Positions 17,707-26,784 are shown, numbered from the stretch's first letter. The stretch is DNA of 62,150 nucleotides from a virus (IMGVR_UViG_3300034284_001445:1-62150); one strand, 5' to 3'. Program-made: numbers and translations. The notes: a model not told the origin generated them from the sequence alone.

Positions 17707-19312
17707 ATTTTTTATAGATAAAATTGTTTATTATTATTAAGTCAACGACATCGTTTTCTAAATGGTTAAACGCTTCGTTCGGGTGACATACAATCGGTTC
17801 TTCATGCACATTAAATGATGTATTTAAAAGAACGGGTACGCCAGTTATTTTATTGTATTCATCCAATATTTTATAAAATGTTGGGTTGCTTGTTTTAGTT
17901 ACTATTTGTATTCTAGCTGTTTTATCCTTGGGGTGAACAACTGTTGGTATTCTGTCAGCCCATTCAGGTCTTGTATCATACAACATGGTCATAAATTCAG
18001 CTGTATATCTTGATTTAGTGACATTAAAGATCGTATCAGCATGTTCTTCCATAACAGCTGGTGCAAATGGCATGAAATCGTTTCTTTGGAGTTTATTATT
18101 GAGCTTATCGTAAGTATCTGGATTAGTTACCTCACCAATGATACTACGATTACCCAAAGCTCTTGGACCGTGTTCATATCTACCGTTAAAAACACCCATA
18201 ATTTTACCTTCTGCTAAATATTTTGCGGTTAATTCTGGTGTAAATATTTCTCTTGAGAATTTATTTTGGTCCCAATAATGTTCACCAACCTCAACATCTG
18301 TATATGAGGTACCCATAAACATGTTGTCCAATCTAAATGGTTTAAAGTCTGGTGTAAACATTTTATGCACTAATAAAACACAACCAAGTGGACAACCTTC
18401 GTCACCCATTGGGGGTGCCACAAACATTTCATCAACCCAGTATAGTTCATTAATACGTTTATTTAATTTTACATTAGCAAAAACACCACCAGCTACAGCA
18501 ACTTTTTTAACATTAGGATACATGTTATGTAAGTTGTTAAACACCTGTAATATTTTTTCTTCAAAGACAAGTTGTCCTGTGTAAGCTAAGTCAGCTTTTG
18601 TACCAAAAAATACCCTAGAACCTAATGTTTTATAGTACTTGGTATAAAAATCAAGGTACAGTTGACCAAATAATACATCTGATTGATCCTTGTCTGTGTG
18701 TATACCCTCAATTTTAATACATTCATTAAAAGCTTGGTATGAAACAGTGTCATGTCTACCATGAGCTGCCATACCAACAACTTTACCTTCATCTTTAAGT
18801 CGTCTAAAACCTAAAAATTCTGTTAACATTGCGTAATAATGGCCAAAAGATTTTTTTGTTAAATCTAAACCGTCAATATAATCTAAACTACCATTGGTAC
18901 CAATAAAATATTTTGCGCTATATTGTCCACCGCTAGCATCCATAGTAACAACAAGTGTGTCCTCATCAAAACCGCTCATATAATAAGCAGTGGCTGCATG
19001 TGAATCATGGTGGTCAATAAATATAAATTTTTGTTCTGGGAATACACCTAGATTCATACTTTTCCAAAATATTTTAACCTCATGTTTAGGATAGTAACTT
19101 GTTATGTAATCAACTGAATTTAGGTCTAAATTAAATTTATTAATAGCCTCAATAATTGATTGTTTTGGGTACCTAAAATAATTACCGTAAAAATCTTTGT
19201 AAACTTTTACCCTTGTACACCTTTCTTCTTCTAAAGAAAAAATTATTTTACCATCTTCTATTAAACTTATACCACAAGAATGTGATCCAGCTGAAAGCCC
19301 TAATATTCTCAT
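17687..19312 (-). CDS. NodU/TobZ-family O-carbamoyltransferase
   Basis: 541 residues, full length for the family. The N-terminal Kae1-like domain starts MRILGLSAGSHSCG and contains FIDHHDSHAATAYY (His101-His105) and VTMDASGGQYS; the C-terminal YrdC-like domain carries NGRYEHGPRALGNRSI and NDFMPFAPAV. Family members make carbamoyl-adenylate from carbamoyl phosphate and ATP and pass the carbamoyl group to a hydroxyl, usually on a sugar (NodU, TobZ) and in some cases on hydroxymethylcytosine. Inside a glycosyltransferase operon a sugar acceptor is most likely. It overlaps the upstream GT4 gene by 4 bases (ATGA) and the downstream BAHT gene by 20. Confidence 0.9.
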   Translation of the reverse strand: MRILGLSAGSHSCGISLIEDGKIIFSLEEERCTRVKVYKDFYGNYFRYPKQSIIEAINKFNLDLNSVDYITSYYPKHEVKIFWKSMNLGVFPEQKFIFIDHHDSHAATAYYMSGFDEDTLVVTMDASGGQYSAKYFIGTNGSLDYIDGLDLTKKSFGHYYAMLTEFLGFRRLKDEGKVVGMAAHGRHDTVSYQAFNECIKIEGIHTDKDQSDVLFGQLYLDFYTKYYKTLGSRVFFGTKADLAYTGQLVFEEKILQVFNNLHNMYPNVKKVAVAGGVFANVKLNKRINELYWVDEMFVAPPMGDEGCPLGCVLLVHKMFTPDFKPFRLDNMFMGTSYTDVEVGEHYWDQNKFSREIFTPELTAKYLAEGKIMGVFNGRYEHGPRALGNRSIIGEVTNPDTYDKLNNKLQRNDFMPFAPAVMEEHADTIFNVTKSRYTAEFMTMLYDTRPEWADRIPTVVHPKDKTARIQIVTKTSNPTFYKILDEYNKITGVPVLLNTSFNVHEEPIVCHPNEAFNHLENDVVDLIIINNFIYKKYEGNIN

Positions 19313-20259
19313 CGCTGTGTGTATTGTTTGTAAACCTCTAATAATTCTTTTGATCTGTTATACCATGATAAGGACTCGGCATGTTGAATAGCTCTTTCAC
19401 GATATGTATCGTAGTTGGTGATGATGTCGTCCAAACCACGTACAATGTCTGTAACCTTTCTAGGTGCTCTCCACATACCGTTAAAATCAGTTTCAATCTC
19501 AATGGCCCCGTTAATGGGTAAACCACATGCAGCGGCCTCTAATATCGTTAAATTAGGGTGCCCAGCTTCTAATTCAGAAGGATGCATGAAGATTGTGTGT
19601 CTATGATACAAATCAACTAATTCATCTTGATTTGGCTCCCATTCGATTGATAATTTTGTGTAACCATTAACCCATGGGTTTTCATTAAAGAAATTCTGGT
19701 TATTTCTTGGTCCAGCAATTGTGATTGGTAGATTTCTCGACATTGCGGCTTGGATTGCAAAACCAAAACCTTTTCTATCATAACCATCCATACCAGCTAA
19801 ACCATTATTTGCTAAACATAATAATTTATGTTCTTTTGGCCTAACATCTGATGGGTGATAAAAATCTGTATTAACACCATGTGAAAAATAAACAGCTTTT
19901 TCTGTTTCAAAATAAGGTACCAAGAATTTACCAGGCATCAAAGAAACCTGTGATTCGAGAATAGCTCTGTTATTTTGGTTAAACACGTAAGAACCTTTAC
20001 CGTAGTAGTACGCATGGTGATCATGTAATTGATAAATGTATGGTATACCCCTATCGTGTAAAAAATGACATAAATTGGCCATGTGTACGTGAACAACATC
20101 ATATTCACCTGGTTTAATCTCATTGGCGTATTTAATATCAACCTCATGTCCTAATAATCTTAAATTCTGGGTAAACTCCCATACTATTTTTTCTACAGCG
20201 CCCCAATTAGGTGGTGGAACTGGGATTCCGCATCCTGGATGTACTTGGCAAATTTTCAT
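19309..20259 (-). CDS. GT4-like glycosyltransferase
   Basis: 316 residues with a two-Rossmann GT-B layout. The N-terminal half has PPPNWGAVEKIVWEF and a DVVHVHMAN segment. The C-terminal donor-binding half has LCLANNGLAG, PITIAGPR and MHPSELEAGHPNLTILEAAACGLP, the E-x7-E-like signature of GT4 retaining transferases. It probably moves a nucleotide sugar onto a growing glycan. It overlaps the FkbM gene upstream and the carbamoyltransferase gene downstream by 4 bases each, so the operon is tightly coupled. Donor and acceptor are not predictable. Confidence 0.85.
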   Translation of the reverse strand: MKICQVHPGCGIPVPPPNWGAVEKIVWEFTQNLRLLGHEVDIKYANEIKPGEYDVVHVHMANLCHFLHDRGIPYIYQLHDHHAYYYGKGSYVFNQNNRAILESQVSLMPGKFLVPYFETEKAVYFSHGVNTDFYHPSDVRPKEHKLLCLANNGLAGMDGYDRKGFGFAIQAAMSRNLPITIAGPRNNQNFFNENPWVNGYTKLSIEWEPNQDELVDLYHRHTIFMHPSELEAGHPNLTILEAAACGLPINGAIEIETDFNGMWRAPRKVTDIVRGLDDIITNYDTYRERAIQHAESLSWYNRSKELLEVYKQYTQR

Positions 20260-20849
20260 ATTCTTTTTTTTACGTATAATAATGCTAGGTTTGTTTCTTT
20301 ATGCACTTGCTCATAATTGATATCAAACCCATTTAATGTGAATTTTTCAATTATGTCCATTATTTTATCATAATTTTCGTAAATGCTGTGTAATTCTATT
20401 ACCCATTTGTTTGCTCTCTTCATCGTCTCATTAGACATGTTAATTAATAATGGGTATTCCCACCATTCAATATCCACTTTAATAAAATCAATGTGTGTTA
20501 AACCAAAATCATGTAACATTTTTTCTATGTTATAATGACCAACTTCATCCCTATCTGAAACAAACGCTTGTGTTATGGTAACATTTTCATTTGTGTTTTC
20601 TTTTAAACACTCAACAAATGTTTCCTCACATTCAAATGAATAAACGTGTTTTGCTTTTCTGTGGTTTAAGGCGTAATTGGTAAAAAAACCAACATTCGCC
20701 CCGCAATCGACAACCACATCACCTTTTTCAATTTCAACACCATATCTTGAGTATTCGTGATCTAACCAAATCTCTTTGAAAACACATTTATACCATTCGA
20801 TATCGAAATCTGGGTGTTTTGTGTTTAATTTGTGGCCGTGTAAATACAT
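20256..20849 (-). CDS. FkbM-family SAM-dependent methyltransferase
   Basis: 197 residues. The SAM-binding motif VVDCGANVGFFTNYAL (about residues 66-81) and the downstream FIKVDIEWWEYPLL segment fit the FkbM family, which usually methylates sugar or polyketide hydroxyls and is common in bacterial glycan clusters. It is flanked on both sides by glycosyltransferases; its start shares a base with the upstream stop (TAATG) and it overlaps the GT4 downstream by 4 bases. It probably O-methylates the same glycan that the operon builds. Confidence 0.87.
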   Translation of the reverse strand: MYLHGHKLNTKHPDFDIEWYKCVFKEIWLDHEYSRYGVEIEKGDVVVDCGANVGFFTNYALNHRKAKHVYSFECEETFVECLKENTNENVTITQAFVSDRDEVGHYNIEKMLHDFGLTHIDFIKVDIEWWEYPLLINMSNETMKRANKWVIELHSIYENYDKIMDIIEKFTLNGFDINYEQVHKETNLALLYVKKRI

Positions 20850-23602
20850 TAATTAGTAAAAATTGCTGCGTAGTCGTTATCTTTATTTTTATCTTTTCTA
20901 TCTACGATAGAATAACCTGGTAAATGTTTAGTATAGATCTTGTTAGCCATAGCACCATGTAATTTAGCAACCTTGGTCATCCACAAATCAAATGCATCCC
21001 ATTTACAAGTTTCAAATCTTTCCACAAAAGTAGGTAATTTTTCTCTATTAATCAAGTAGGATTGTGCTGGCGCAAAAATACTTAAATTAAGCATTAAATC
21101 TTCGCGTTCACCACTATATCTTTCGGCACAGTAGTTACCAAAACCAACCATATCCACGTTTTCTTCTTTAGCCAATTGTGACCATCTGATTAGATTATCG
21201 TATAATTCTTGATAAGGTGCGTCAATGATAACATCACCCTCAAATACTAAGATAAAATCATATTGGTTGTTGTCTGGTAAAGTAATACCATTTTTATGCG
21301 CTAAGAAACAACCATAGTGCCCTGGGGACAGCTTGAAGTATCCTGGTTCAGATGCGACATCCTGTGGTCTATTGCAATTATCAGCTGGTGGTAAATCCTT
21401 ATAGATTAAATTAACTTTTTGATAGTACTCAACGTTATCAAAAGTATTAGCAAAATCTTTTAAAGAAAACGCTGATCGTAACTCTTTGGGGTTACTTGAT
21501 GGTTCAGTAACTAAATGCACAATTCTAATTTTAGGTTTTGAACTATCGTTGTTAGTTAATAAATTAACACTATTGTGATCACCTTTATAATCAAAATTAC
21601 CGTTATTCGGTAAAACATTTGTGATATAATTATTATCAATCTTTATAAATTTACTCTCAATAAACTGCTGTGTATCTTTATCAAATGATTGATAGTCAAC
21701 CGTATATTCAGCATTTTCATCTAAATTATAACCAACCATATTATACCAAGCACCTCTACCTGTTACCGTAATTTGCTCTTCTTTAAGTAAAGATCCATTT
21801 TTATTAATAGTGATATTAACAATTCTACTATCAACTGAATTTGATACTTGGAAGTAAACAGCAAATGAATTTGGTATATTTGTCGGTAATACTGTAAAGT
21901 ACTCCACTCTAGAATAATCTCTATGGTGGAAATTAGTTGCTACCTCAGTTTTAAATTGCTCTTCACCAACTAATTCAATCTGATTCATTTTATCTTTAAA
22001 AGCAAAATACATCATATTCTCATACCCATTACTGAACGAACCCCATTTGGTTCTCAAATTCTCGTAACCATGGACATCAAAAATTGGTTCAACGGTATCT
22101 AAATAAAATGATGGTTTAATACCCATAAAAAACGTTGTAACAGAATGACCTTCTGGATTATTTGGCATATCACCAAAATAAGCAGATTTTGTATCCAATA
22201 CATTTGAAATGTTATCTAAATACGAATCATTTTTAAGCACGTAATCATAGTTAAGGAAATAAACTTTTTCCATACCTAACTCATTTGCTAATGCGGCACC
22301 GTTATAATAGTTTGTGTAACAAGTTGGACCATGATAAATATCATTACCTTCACCTCTTAGATTAACAAACGCAAAGAAATCAGCTTCGCTGTATCTACTC
22401 TGTGAGTAGAATGTGTGTTTGGTTAGAATATTATTTTTGTCATATATACAATAGTCAACTAAACTCTGTAAATCTGGGGAAATTGGTAAATGTGAGGTTA
22501 AAATAACTTTTCTACCAGTTTTTTTAGCAGCTAAAATACATTCAACTGTTGTATCAAATACGCTTTTTGTTGTTGGGTATGTAGAAATTATAATAGCTTC
22601 TTTTTCCCTGTTAATTTCTTTTGTTTTTGGTTGAAACTCTATACCGTTTTCAAGAACTTCGGTAATTAAGGAACAGTTTTTATTAAAATCAGAGAAATCT
22701 AAATACTTTACGTTATCAAATTTATCAAAGTAATTCAAATAAACACCAAGGTTGTAAATTAAAATTGGTAAGTTCCAGGAAATTGCCTCACGAATAACCA
22801 ATGGCATAGTTTCTTTATCATTATCAGTACCTCTGGACGTGAATAAGAATAGATCCATTGCTTGATAGAACCTATCAACATCTTTTCTTTCACCGTGCCA
22901 AACAACATTACTTGGTTTATCAACCATTAAAGGTTCCCAGTAATGAGCAAAGTTACCAGCTTGATTTCCGACAGAGTGAAAAACATAATCAGGTAAAGAC
23001 TTAGCATATTCAAAAAATTCTTTTTGATTTTTTCTTGGCGTGAACAAACCAACGTGTAATACGTGTTTTTTATTAGGATCTAAATTAAGATCTCTTAACG
23101 CATTTTCTCTATTTGGTCTTTGTTTATATTCAATAGGATATTCAACCAAAACTTTTGGGATATCAATTGATTCAAATAATTTAATTTGCCAATCAGATAC
23201 AAACATAAATTTGTCTGGGTAAAATTTCTTTTGTGTCGCATCATATGATGAATCGTGAGAAGTTTCTACGATAACATAATTACGATCTTTTTTGTAAATT
23301 TCTTTTGCAACGTCAAAATCCATGAAATATTCAGGGATTTCTTCCAAGTGTATAATGTCTGGAGACACCTGGTTAATAATATCAATCAGTTGCATTTTAT
23401 TTTCTTCCAGAGTAAAGAATTTATCTGGCGCAACCATTGAAGTTATTTTATCTCTTTGTACAACCAACACGCCACCAGTGTGGTTAGACCATTCAACAAC
23501 ATATATGTCAAACGAATCTCTAAGTAATTCAATTTTTTTAGTTAAGTACTGTGGTAAACCGCCTGTGGAAAGGTGTGGGGCGATGTATAATAATTTTTTC
23601 AT
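20849..23602 (-). CDS. Three-module glycosyltransferase: GT4 + GT-A-like + GT25-like
   Basis: 917 residues, first gene of the modification operon. Residues 1 to about 310 form a GT4-like module (APHLSTGGLPQYL, HVGLFTPRKNQKEF, SWNLPILIYN). Residues about 330-560 look like a GT-A domain starting AIIISTYPTTKSVFDTT, with FLNYDYVL in the metal-binding position. A strand-rich linker follows. Residues about 695-917 resemble GT25 (RIVHLVTEPSSNP, SPGHYGCFLAHKNGI, LVFEGDVII). GT25 enzymes add galactose or glucose to LPS or, in eukaryotes, to collagen. Three linkages could thus be made by one chain. A TATATTTG promoter and the gp23 terminator lie upstream. The middle module assignment is the least certain. 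Confidence 0.8.
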   Translation of the reverse strand: MKKLLYIAPHLSTGGLPQYLTKKIELLRDSFDIYVVEWSNHTGGVLVVQRDKITSMVAPDKFFTLEENKMQLIDIINQVSPDIIHLEEIPEYFMDFDVAKEIYKKDRNYVIVETSHDSSYDATQKKFYPDKFMFVSDWQIKLFESIDIPKVLVEYPIEYKQRPNRENALRDLNLDPNKKHVLHVGLFTPRKNQKEFFEYAKSLPDYVFHSVGNQAGNFAHYWEPLMVDKPSNVVWHGERKDVDRFYQAMDLFLFTSRGTDNDKETMPLVIREAISWNLPILIYNLGVYLNYFDKFDNVKYLDFSDFNKNCSLITEVLENGIEFQPKTKEINREKEAIIISTYPTTKSVFDTTVECILAAKKTGRKVILTSHLPISPDLQSLVDYCIYDKNNILTKHTFYSQSRYSEADFFAFVNLRGEGNDIYHGPTCYTNYYNGAALANELGMEKVYFLNYDYVLKNDSYLDNISNVLDTKSAYFGDMPNNPEGHSVTTFFMGIKPSFYLDTVEPIFDVHGYENLRTKWGSFSNGYENMMYFAFKDKMNQIELVGEEQFKTEVATNFHHRDYSRVEYFTVLPTNIPNSFAVYFQVSNSVDSRIVNITINKNGSLLKEEQITVTGRGAWYNMVGYNLDENAEYTVDYQSFDKDTQQFIESKFIKIDNNYITNVLPNNGNFDYKGDHNSVNLLTNNDSSKPKIRIVHLVTEPSSNPKELRSAFSLKDFANTFDNVEYYQKVNLIYKDLPPADNCNRPQDVASEPGYFKLSPGHYGCFLAHKNGITLPDNNQYDFILVFEGDVIIDAPYQELYDNLIRWSQLAKEENVDMVGFGNYCAERYSGEREDLMLNLSIFAPAQSYLINREKLPTFVERFETCKWDAFDLWMTKVAKLHGAMANKIYTKHLPGYSIVDRKDKNKDNDYAAIFTN

Positions 23603-23623
23603 AAATATTTCTAATTAACCATA

Positions 23624-23657
23624 CAAATATAGTAATAATAGAAACAAATATAAACAA
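23624..23657 (-). promoter_or_regulatory. Candidate promoter of the modification operon (two TATATTTG boxes)
   Basis: The minus strand has TATATTTG at 23631-23624 with a TTG 23 bases upstream (23657-23655), within the Bacteroidetes spacing of TTG-N17-23-TAnnTTTG. A second identical box at 23652-23645 has no good TTG. Both sit between the gp23 terminator and the 917-residue glycosyltransferase gene. Confidence 0.5.
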
Positions 23658-23685
23658 AAAAGGGTGGAAAAAATCCACCCTTTTG
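23656..23685 (-). terminator. Terminator after the major capsid gene
   Basis: An AAAAGGGTGGA/TCCACCCTTTT stem is followed on the minus strand by a T-rich tail (TTGTTTATATTTG). It closes the head operon 24 bases after the gp23 stop and separates it from the glycan operon. Confidence 0.85.
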
Positions 23686-23708
23686 TATTTTAATGTAAAC
23701 CTTTAAGA

Positions 23709-25289
23709 TTATCTTAAACCTGTGATACCGAAGCTAACGATATTTTGACATTTGATTACACCATAGAAACGGTTGTTAACCATTTTCTTAGCGTAACGAG
23801 TCATGATACCTTTAACTGGTGCAAAGGTGAATGGGTTGTACATTGTAGGAGTTAATTGCATTGGCACGTATGGTGCGTAGATGTAACCTGTATCCAACAA
23901 AGATGTACCTTTGTGACCCATCAAGATTGTGTCAGCTGGGAAGTAAGGATCACGGTAAACTTGGTATCTTCCACCCAATGAACCGATTCTTTCAATACCC
24001 ATGTTATATTTGTCTTGCTCTGGAGCAGCGTTAGATACGTGGAAGTATTCTAAGTCGTCCAAGATAGCTGAAACCTCAGCAGAAACTACGATCCAGTTAG
24101 CACCACCTCTTAAAGTAGCTTTGTGGATTTGTGCAGAAACTTGGTTGATCGCAGTGATCAAAGTTTGGTTCCAATCTTTTTGAGTGTAGAAACCGTTTGT
24201 AGCATTCAAACCACCTGTGTTAACTCTTGAACCAGAGTAATCCCAAGTCATTCTCCATGCAGCACCTCTACGTAAGTCACGTAAAATCTCACGGTCAATC
24301 TCAGCAGCAACTTGCTCAGACAATAAAGCTGTTAATTCAGCTTCTGCATCAATGTTATGGAACGCTGATACGTCTTGAGCTAATTCTGGAGACCACTGAG
24401 CTCTTAACTTTCTTTCGATAACAGAAACTGTTACTGATTGAAGTTCGAAGCTTACTTCACCCATTGTGTCATTGTACTCTAAAGATTCGTATTCTTTAGC
24501 TGTTACAGTTAAACCAGTCAAAGGTAATGCTACTGATGCACTGTTGTTAACAACTGCGATGTAGATAACACCACTTGAGTTCATGATTGATTTACCATAT
24601 TTTTGAGCTGGTAAATAGAAATCAAAGTCAGCATCATTAGTTACAGATGTAACGTTTAATGTTGACATAACTTCTTCAGCGTTATCCCAGTTAGTGATAC
24701 TTGCAGCGAAATCAACCTCAATGATTGAAGTTGTACTTACTGGAACTGAAGTACCAGCTAATGTAGCATAACCACTAGCAGAAGCTGAATCGAATTGATA
24801 CAAATTTGCTACAGTTTTAACGCCAGTTAAAGTAGTCGCAGCACCTTTAGAGTTGTCATAAAGACCGTTCTCTCCGTAGAAAGAGTCATAAAGGTTAGCA
24901 CTTACTGATGTACCAGCTGGGTTAATACCAGCGTTAGCAGAGTTAAATGCTGAGTTTTCTAACTTCGGAATGAAGTAGAATAATTTACCAATAGGTAAGT
25001 TTAATGCTTGAACCGAAACGATTTCGTTAGCTAATAATTTTGAGAATACTCTTCTCACGATTGGGAATACCACAGTTTCGAAAGAACCTTCGTTACCTAA
25101 AGCAACTGATTCATTAAGCATGTGTGATGCTTGGTTTTCAAATAATTGTGCGATATTCTCTTTTCTGTGACCAGCAAGACCTTCTAATAGTCCTAAGCTG
25201 TCCCATCTGTTAATTACGTCAGTACGTACAGCTTTTAAATGATTTAAGCCAACGTTACCAACTTTTCCTGATTCTAATAATGCTCCCAT
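23709..25289 (-). CDS. gp23: Major capsid protein, T4 gp23-like
   Basis: 526 residues, close to the 521 of T4 gp23. The family core is visible: AQLFENQASHML near residues 47-58, VVFPIVRRVFSKLLANEIVSVQ at about 73-94, and the C-terminal YAPYVPMQL and FAPVKGIMTRYAKK segments. The protein is made as a precursor and builds the icosahedral shell. A likely gp21-type cleavage site (consensus I/L-x-E) is LNE60/S61, near the T4 position (65). It lies downstream of the scaffold gene with a 32-base gap and a strong terminator follows it, as expected for the most abundant virion protein. It has no obvious promoter of its own and probably shares the scaffold transcript. Confidence 0.93.
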   Translation of the reverse strand: MGALLESGKVGNVGLNHLKAVRTDVINRWDSLGLLEGLAGHRKENIAQLFENQASHMLNESVALGNEGSFETVVFPIVRRVFSKLLANEIVSVQALNLPIGKLFYFIPKLENSAFNSANAGINPAGTSVSANLYDSFYGENGLYDNSKGAATTLTGVKTVANLYQFDSASASGYATLAGTSVPVSTTSIIEVDFAASITNWDNAEEVMSTLNVTSVTNDADFDFYLPAQKYGKSIMNSSGVIYIAVVNNSASVALPLTGLTVTAKEYESLEYNDTMGEVSFELQSVTVSVIERKLRAQWSPELAQDVSAFHNIDAEAELTALLSEQVAAEIDREILRDLRRGAAWRMTWDYSGSRVNTGGLNATNGFYTQKDWNQTLITAINQVSAQIHKATLRGGANWIVVSAEVSAILDDLEYFHVSNAAPEQDKYNMGIERIGSLGGRYQVYRDPYFPADTILMGHKGTSLLDTGYIYAPYVPMQLTPTMYNPFTFAPVKGIMTRYAKKMVNNRFYGVIKCQNIVSFGITGLR

Positions 25290-25321
25290 TTTAGTATTTT
25301 TTTAGTTTGTTTTTAATTTTA

Positions 25322-26611
25322 TTATTTAATTTTTCCGATGATATCCAACATTCTAGATAATTGTGGATTCTGATAAGCAGTTGATTCATTTAATTTTGAA
25401 GAACCACTAGCTTTTGGAGTTTCCATAATTTTGTCTTCAATCACTTGTTTTGTTGCTGATTTAACAGAAACTAACTGATCTTGCAAACTGTTAAAGATTT
25501 CTCTTGATTCGTTTAAGTTTTTAGCTGAATCGAATCTCTTAAGGATATTTAATTTTTCATCCTTAGTTGTAGAGTTTTCAGTAATCAATTTGATTGCATA
25601 AGTTAAGTTTGATGAAAACAAGGCAACTTCTTGTAACTGAGACTTAAGATTTTTAATAGCTGATTTATATTCAGTTTCAGAACCTTTAAATTCTTCCGCT
25701 AAAGTTTTAAAGCTATCTAACTCTTGAGTCTTTTTATTATTTTCAGCCACTGTTTCTTGGTATTTTTTTCTCATAACTACCAAGCTTTCATGTAACTCTT
25801 TTTCTTTGTTTTTGTTTCCAGCCTTATTTTGTGTACTTTCGTTGATATCTTTCGTAGCTGCATTTTTAATCATACCACTTTCTTTAGATGGTTCCTCAAG
25901 TTTCTTTTCACCTGTTGGAACTGATCCACCTTTAGTAGTCATGTGTTTGGTAGCTGCATTTTTAATCATACCACTTTCTTTAGATGGTTCCTCAAGTTTC
26001 TTTTCACCTGTTGGAACTGATCCACCTTTAGTAGTCATGTGCGCTGTAGCTTCCTTGGCAACTTCGTTAAGATCCTCTTCTGAGATTTCAATCTCATACA
26101 CTGGCTCTTCTTCTAAGTCAATCATTTCATCGACCATACCTTCCATTGGTTTATCGTTGTACTCATCAATATCAGTAGCTACTGGTGTTTCCTCAGAACC
26201 TTCTTCAGATTCTTTGTCTTCACCTTTAGAGGCTGTAATGTTGATTTGTACACCACCTTCTGGGGTTTGTACGATTTCGATCTCATCAGCAGGATCCATA
26301 AGGTTGAAATGTGTAATAACATCCTTATCTGATTCGCCAGTTAAGTCAACAACCTCTTCACCTTCTTCTGGTTCAGTAGGCATGTTACCCATACCGTCAT
26401 CATTATTTGCTGTTTGATCACCTGGTAGTTCATCACCAGGCATGTCATCTGTTAACTCTTCGTCATTAACTTCCTCTAGGTTGTTTTTGACAATTTCTTC
26501 TAATTCTTCTTTAAGAGTGCTTTTCAAAGCATGATTAGCGTTTTTAGAAACGGCTTCTCTTAGTTCTTGAATTTCAGCTAGAGTTTCTGCTAAAATATTT
26601 GTCTTGCTCAT
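25322..26611 (-). CDS. gp22: Prohead core scaffold protein, T4 gp22-like, with internal duplication
   Basis: 429 residues. It lies between the protease and capsid genes exactly as gene 22 does in T4. The N-terminal third is very acidic (runs of Glu/Asp, PGDELPGDQ), the middle holds two copies of a 32-residue unit with MTTKGGSVPTGEKK, and the C-terminal third is a long coiled coil with NLNESREIF and SRMLDIIGKIK. Scaffold proteins assemble inside the prohead and are degraded by gp21, which fits the many I/L-x-E sites. The assignment is by position, charge and coiled coil rather than a diagnostic motif. T4 gp22 is shorter (269 residues). Confidence 0.78.
   Translation of the reverse strand: MSKTNILAETLAEIQELREAVSKNANHALKSTLKEELEEIVKNNLEEVNDEELTDDMPGDELPGDQTANNDDGMGNMPTEPEEGEEVVDLTGESDKDVITHFNLMDPADEIEIVQTPEGGVQINITASKGEDKESEEGSEETPVATDIDEYNDKPMEGMVDEMIDLEEEPVYEIEISEEDLNEVAKEATAHMTTKGGSVPTGEKKLEEPSKESGMIKNAATKHMTTKGGSVPTGEKKLEEPSKESGMIKNAATKDINESTQNKAGNKNKEKELHESLVVMRKKYQETVAENNKKTQELDSFKTLAEEFKGSETEYKSAIKNLKSQLQEVALFSSNLTYAIKLITENSTTKDEKLNILKRFDSAKNLNESREIFNSLQDQLVSVKSATKQVIEDKIMETPKASGSSKLNESTAYQNPQLSRMLDIIGKIK
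25854..26045 (-). repeat. 96-bp tandem duplication inside the scaffold gene
   Basis: Copies at 25854-25949 and 25950-26045 are identical over about their first 92 bases on the plus strand. Each encodes 32 residues including KKLEEPSKESGMIKNA. DNA identity this high points to recent duplication or ongoing homogenisation. Confidence 0.95.
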
Positions 26612-26734
26612 GTTTTAATTTATTATAAAATTATTATGATATATTATCTTAGTAATAAATACTATGAAAACATCAAAAGAACAAAAAAAATAAAAAAATA
26701 TTCTTATTATCTCATATTACATTGGGGTTAAACA

Positions 26735-26764
26735 AAAAAAACCACCCGATATGGATGGTTTTTA
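26735..26764 (-). terminator. Terminator after the DUF4494-like gene
   Basis: On the minus strand AAAAACCATCC pairs with GGGTGGTTTTT (one G-U wobble) and runs into a T tract. It separates the gene at 26785 from the scaffold-capsid pair and implies a promoter for the scaffold in 26612-26734, where only AT-rich sequence with an AATAAATA motif (26654-26661) is seen. Confidence 0.75.
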
Positions 26765-26784
26765 AAGTGTTTTTTTCTTAGTTT

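Noticed and set aside
25806-26417. 203-codon plus-strand frame opposite the scaffold gene
   Set aside because: Low-complexity antisense of the acidic scaffold; no start signal or family.
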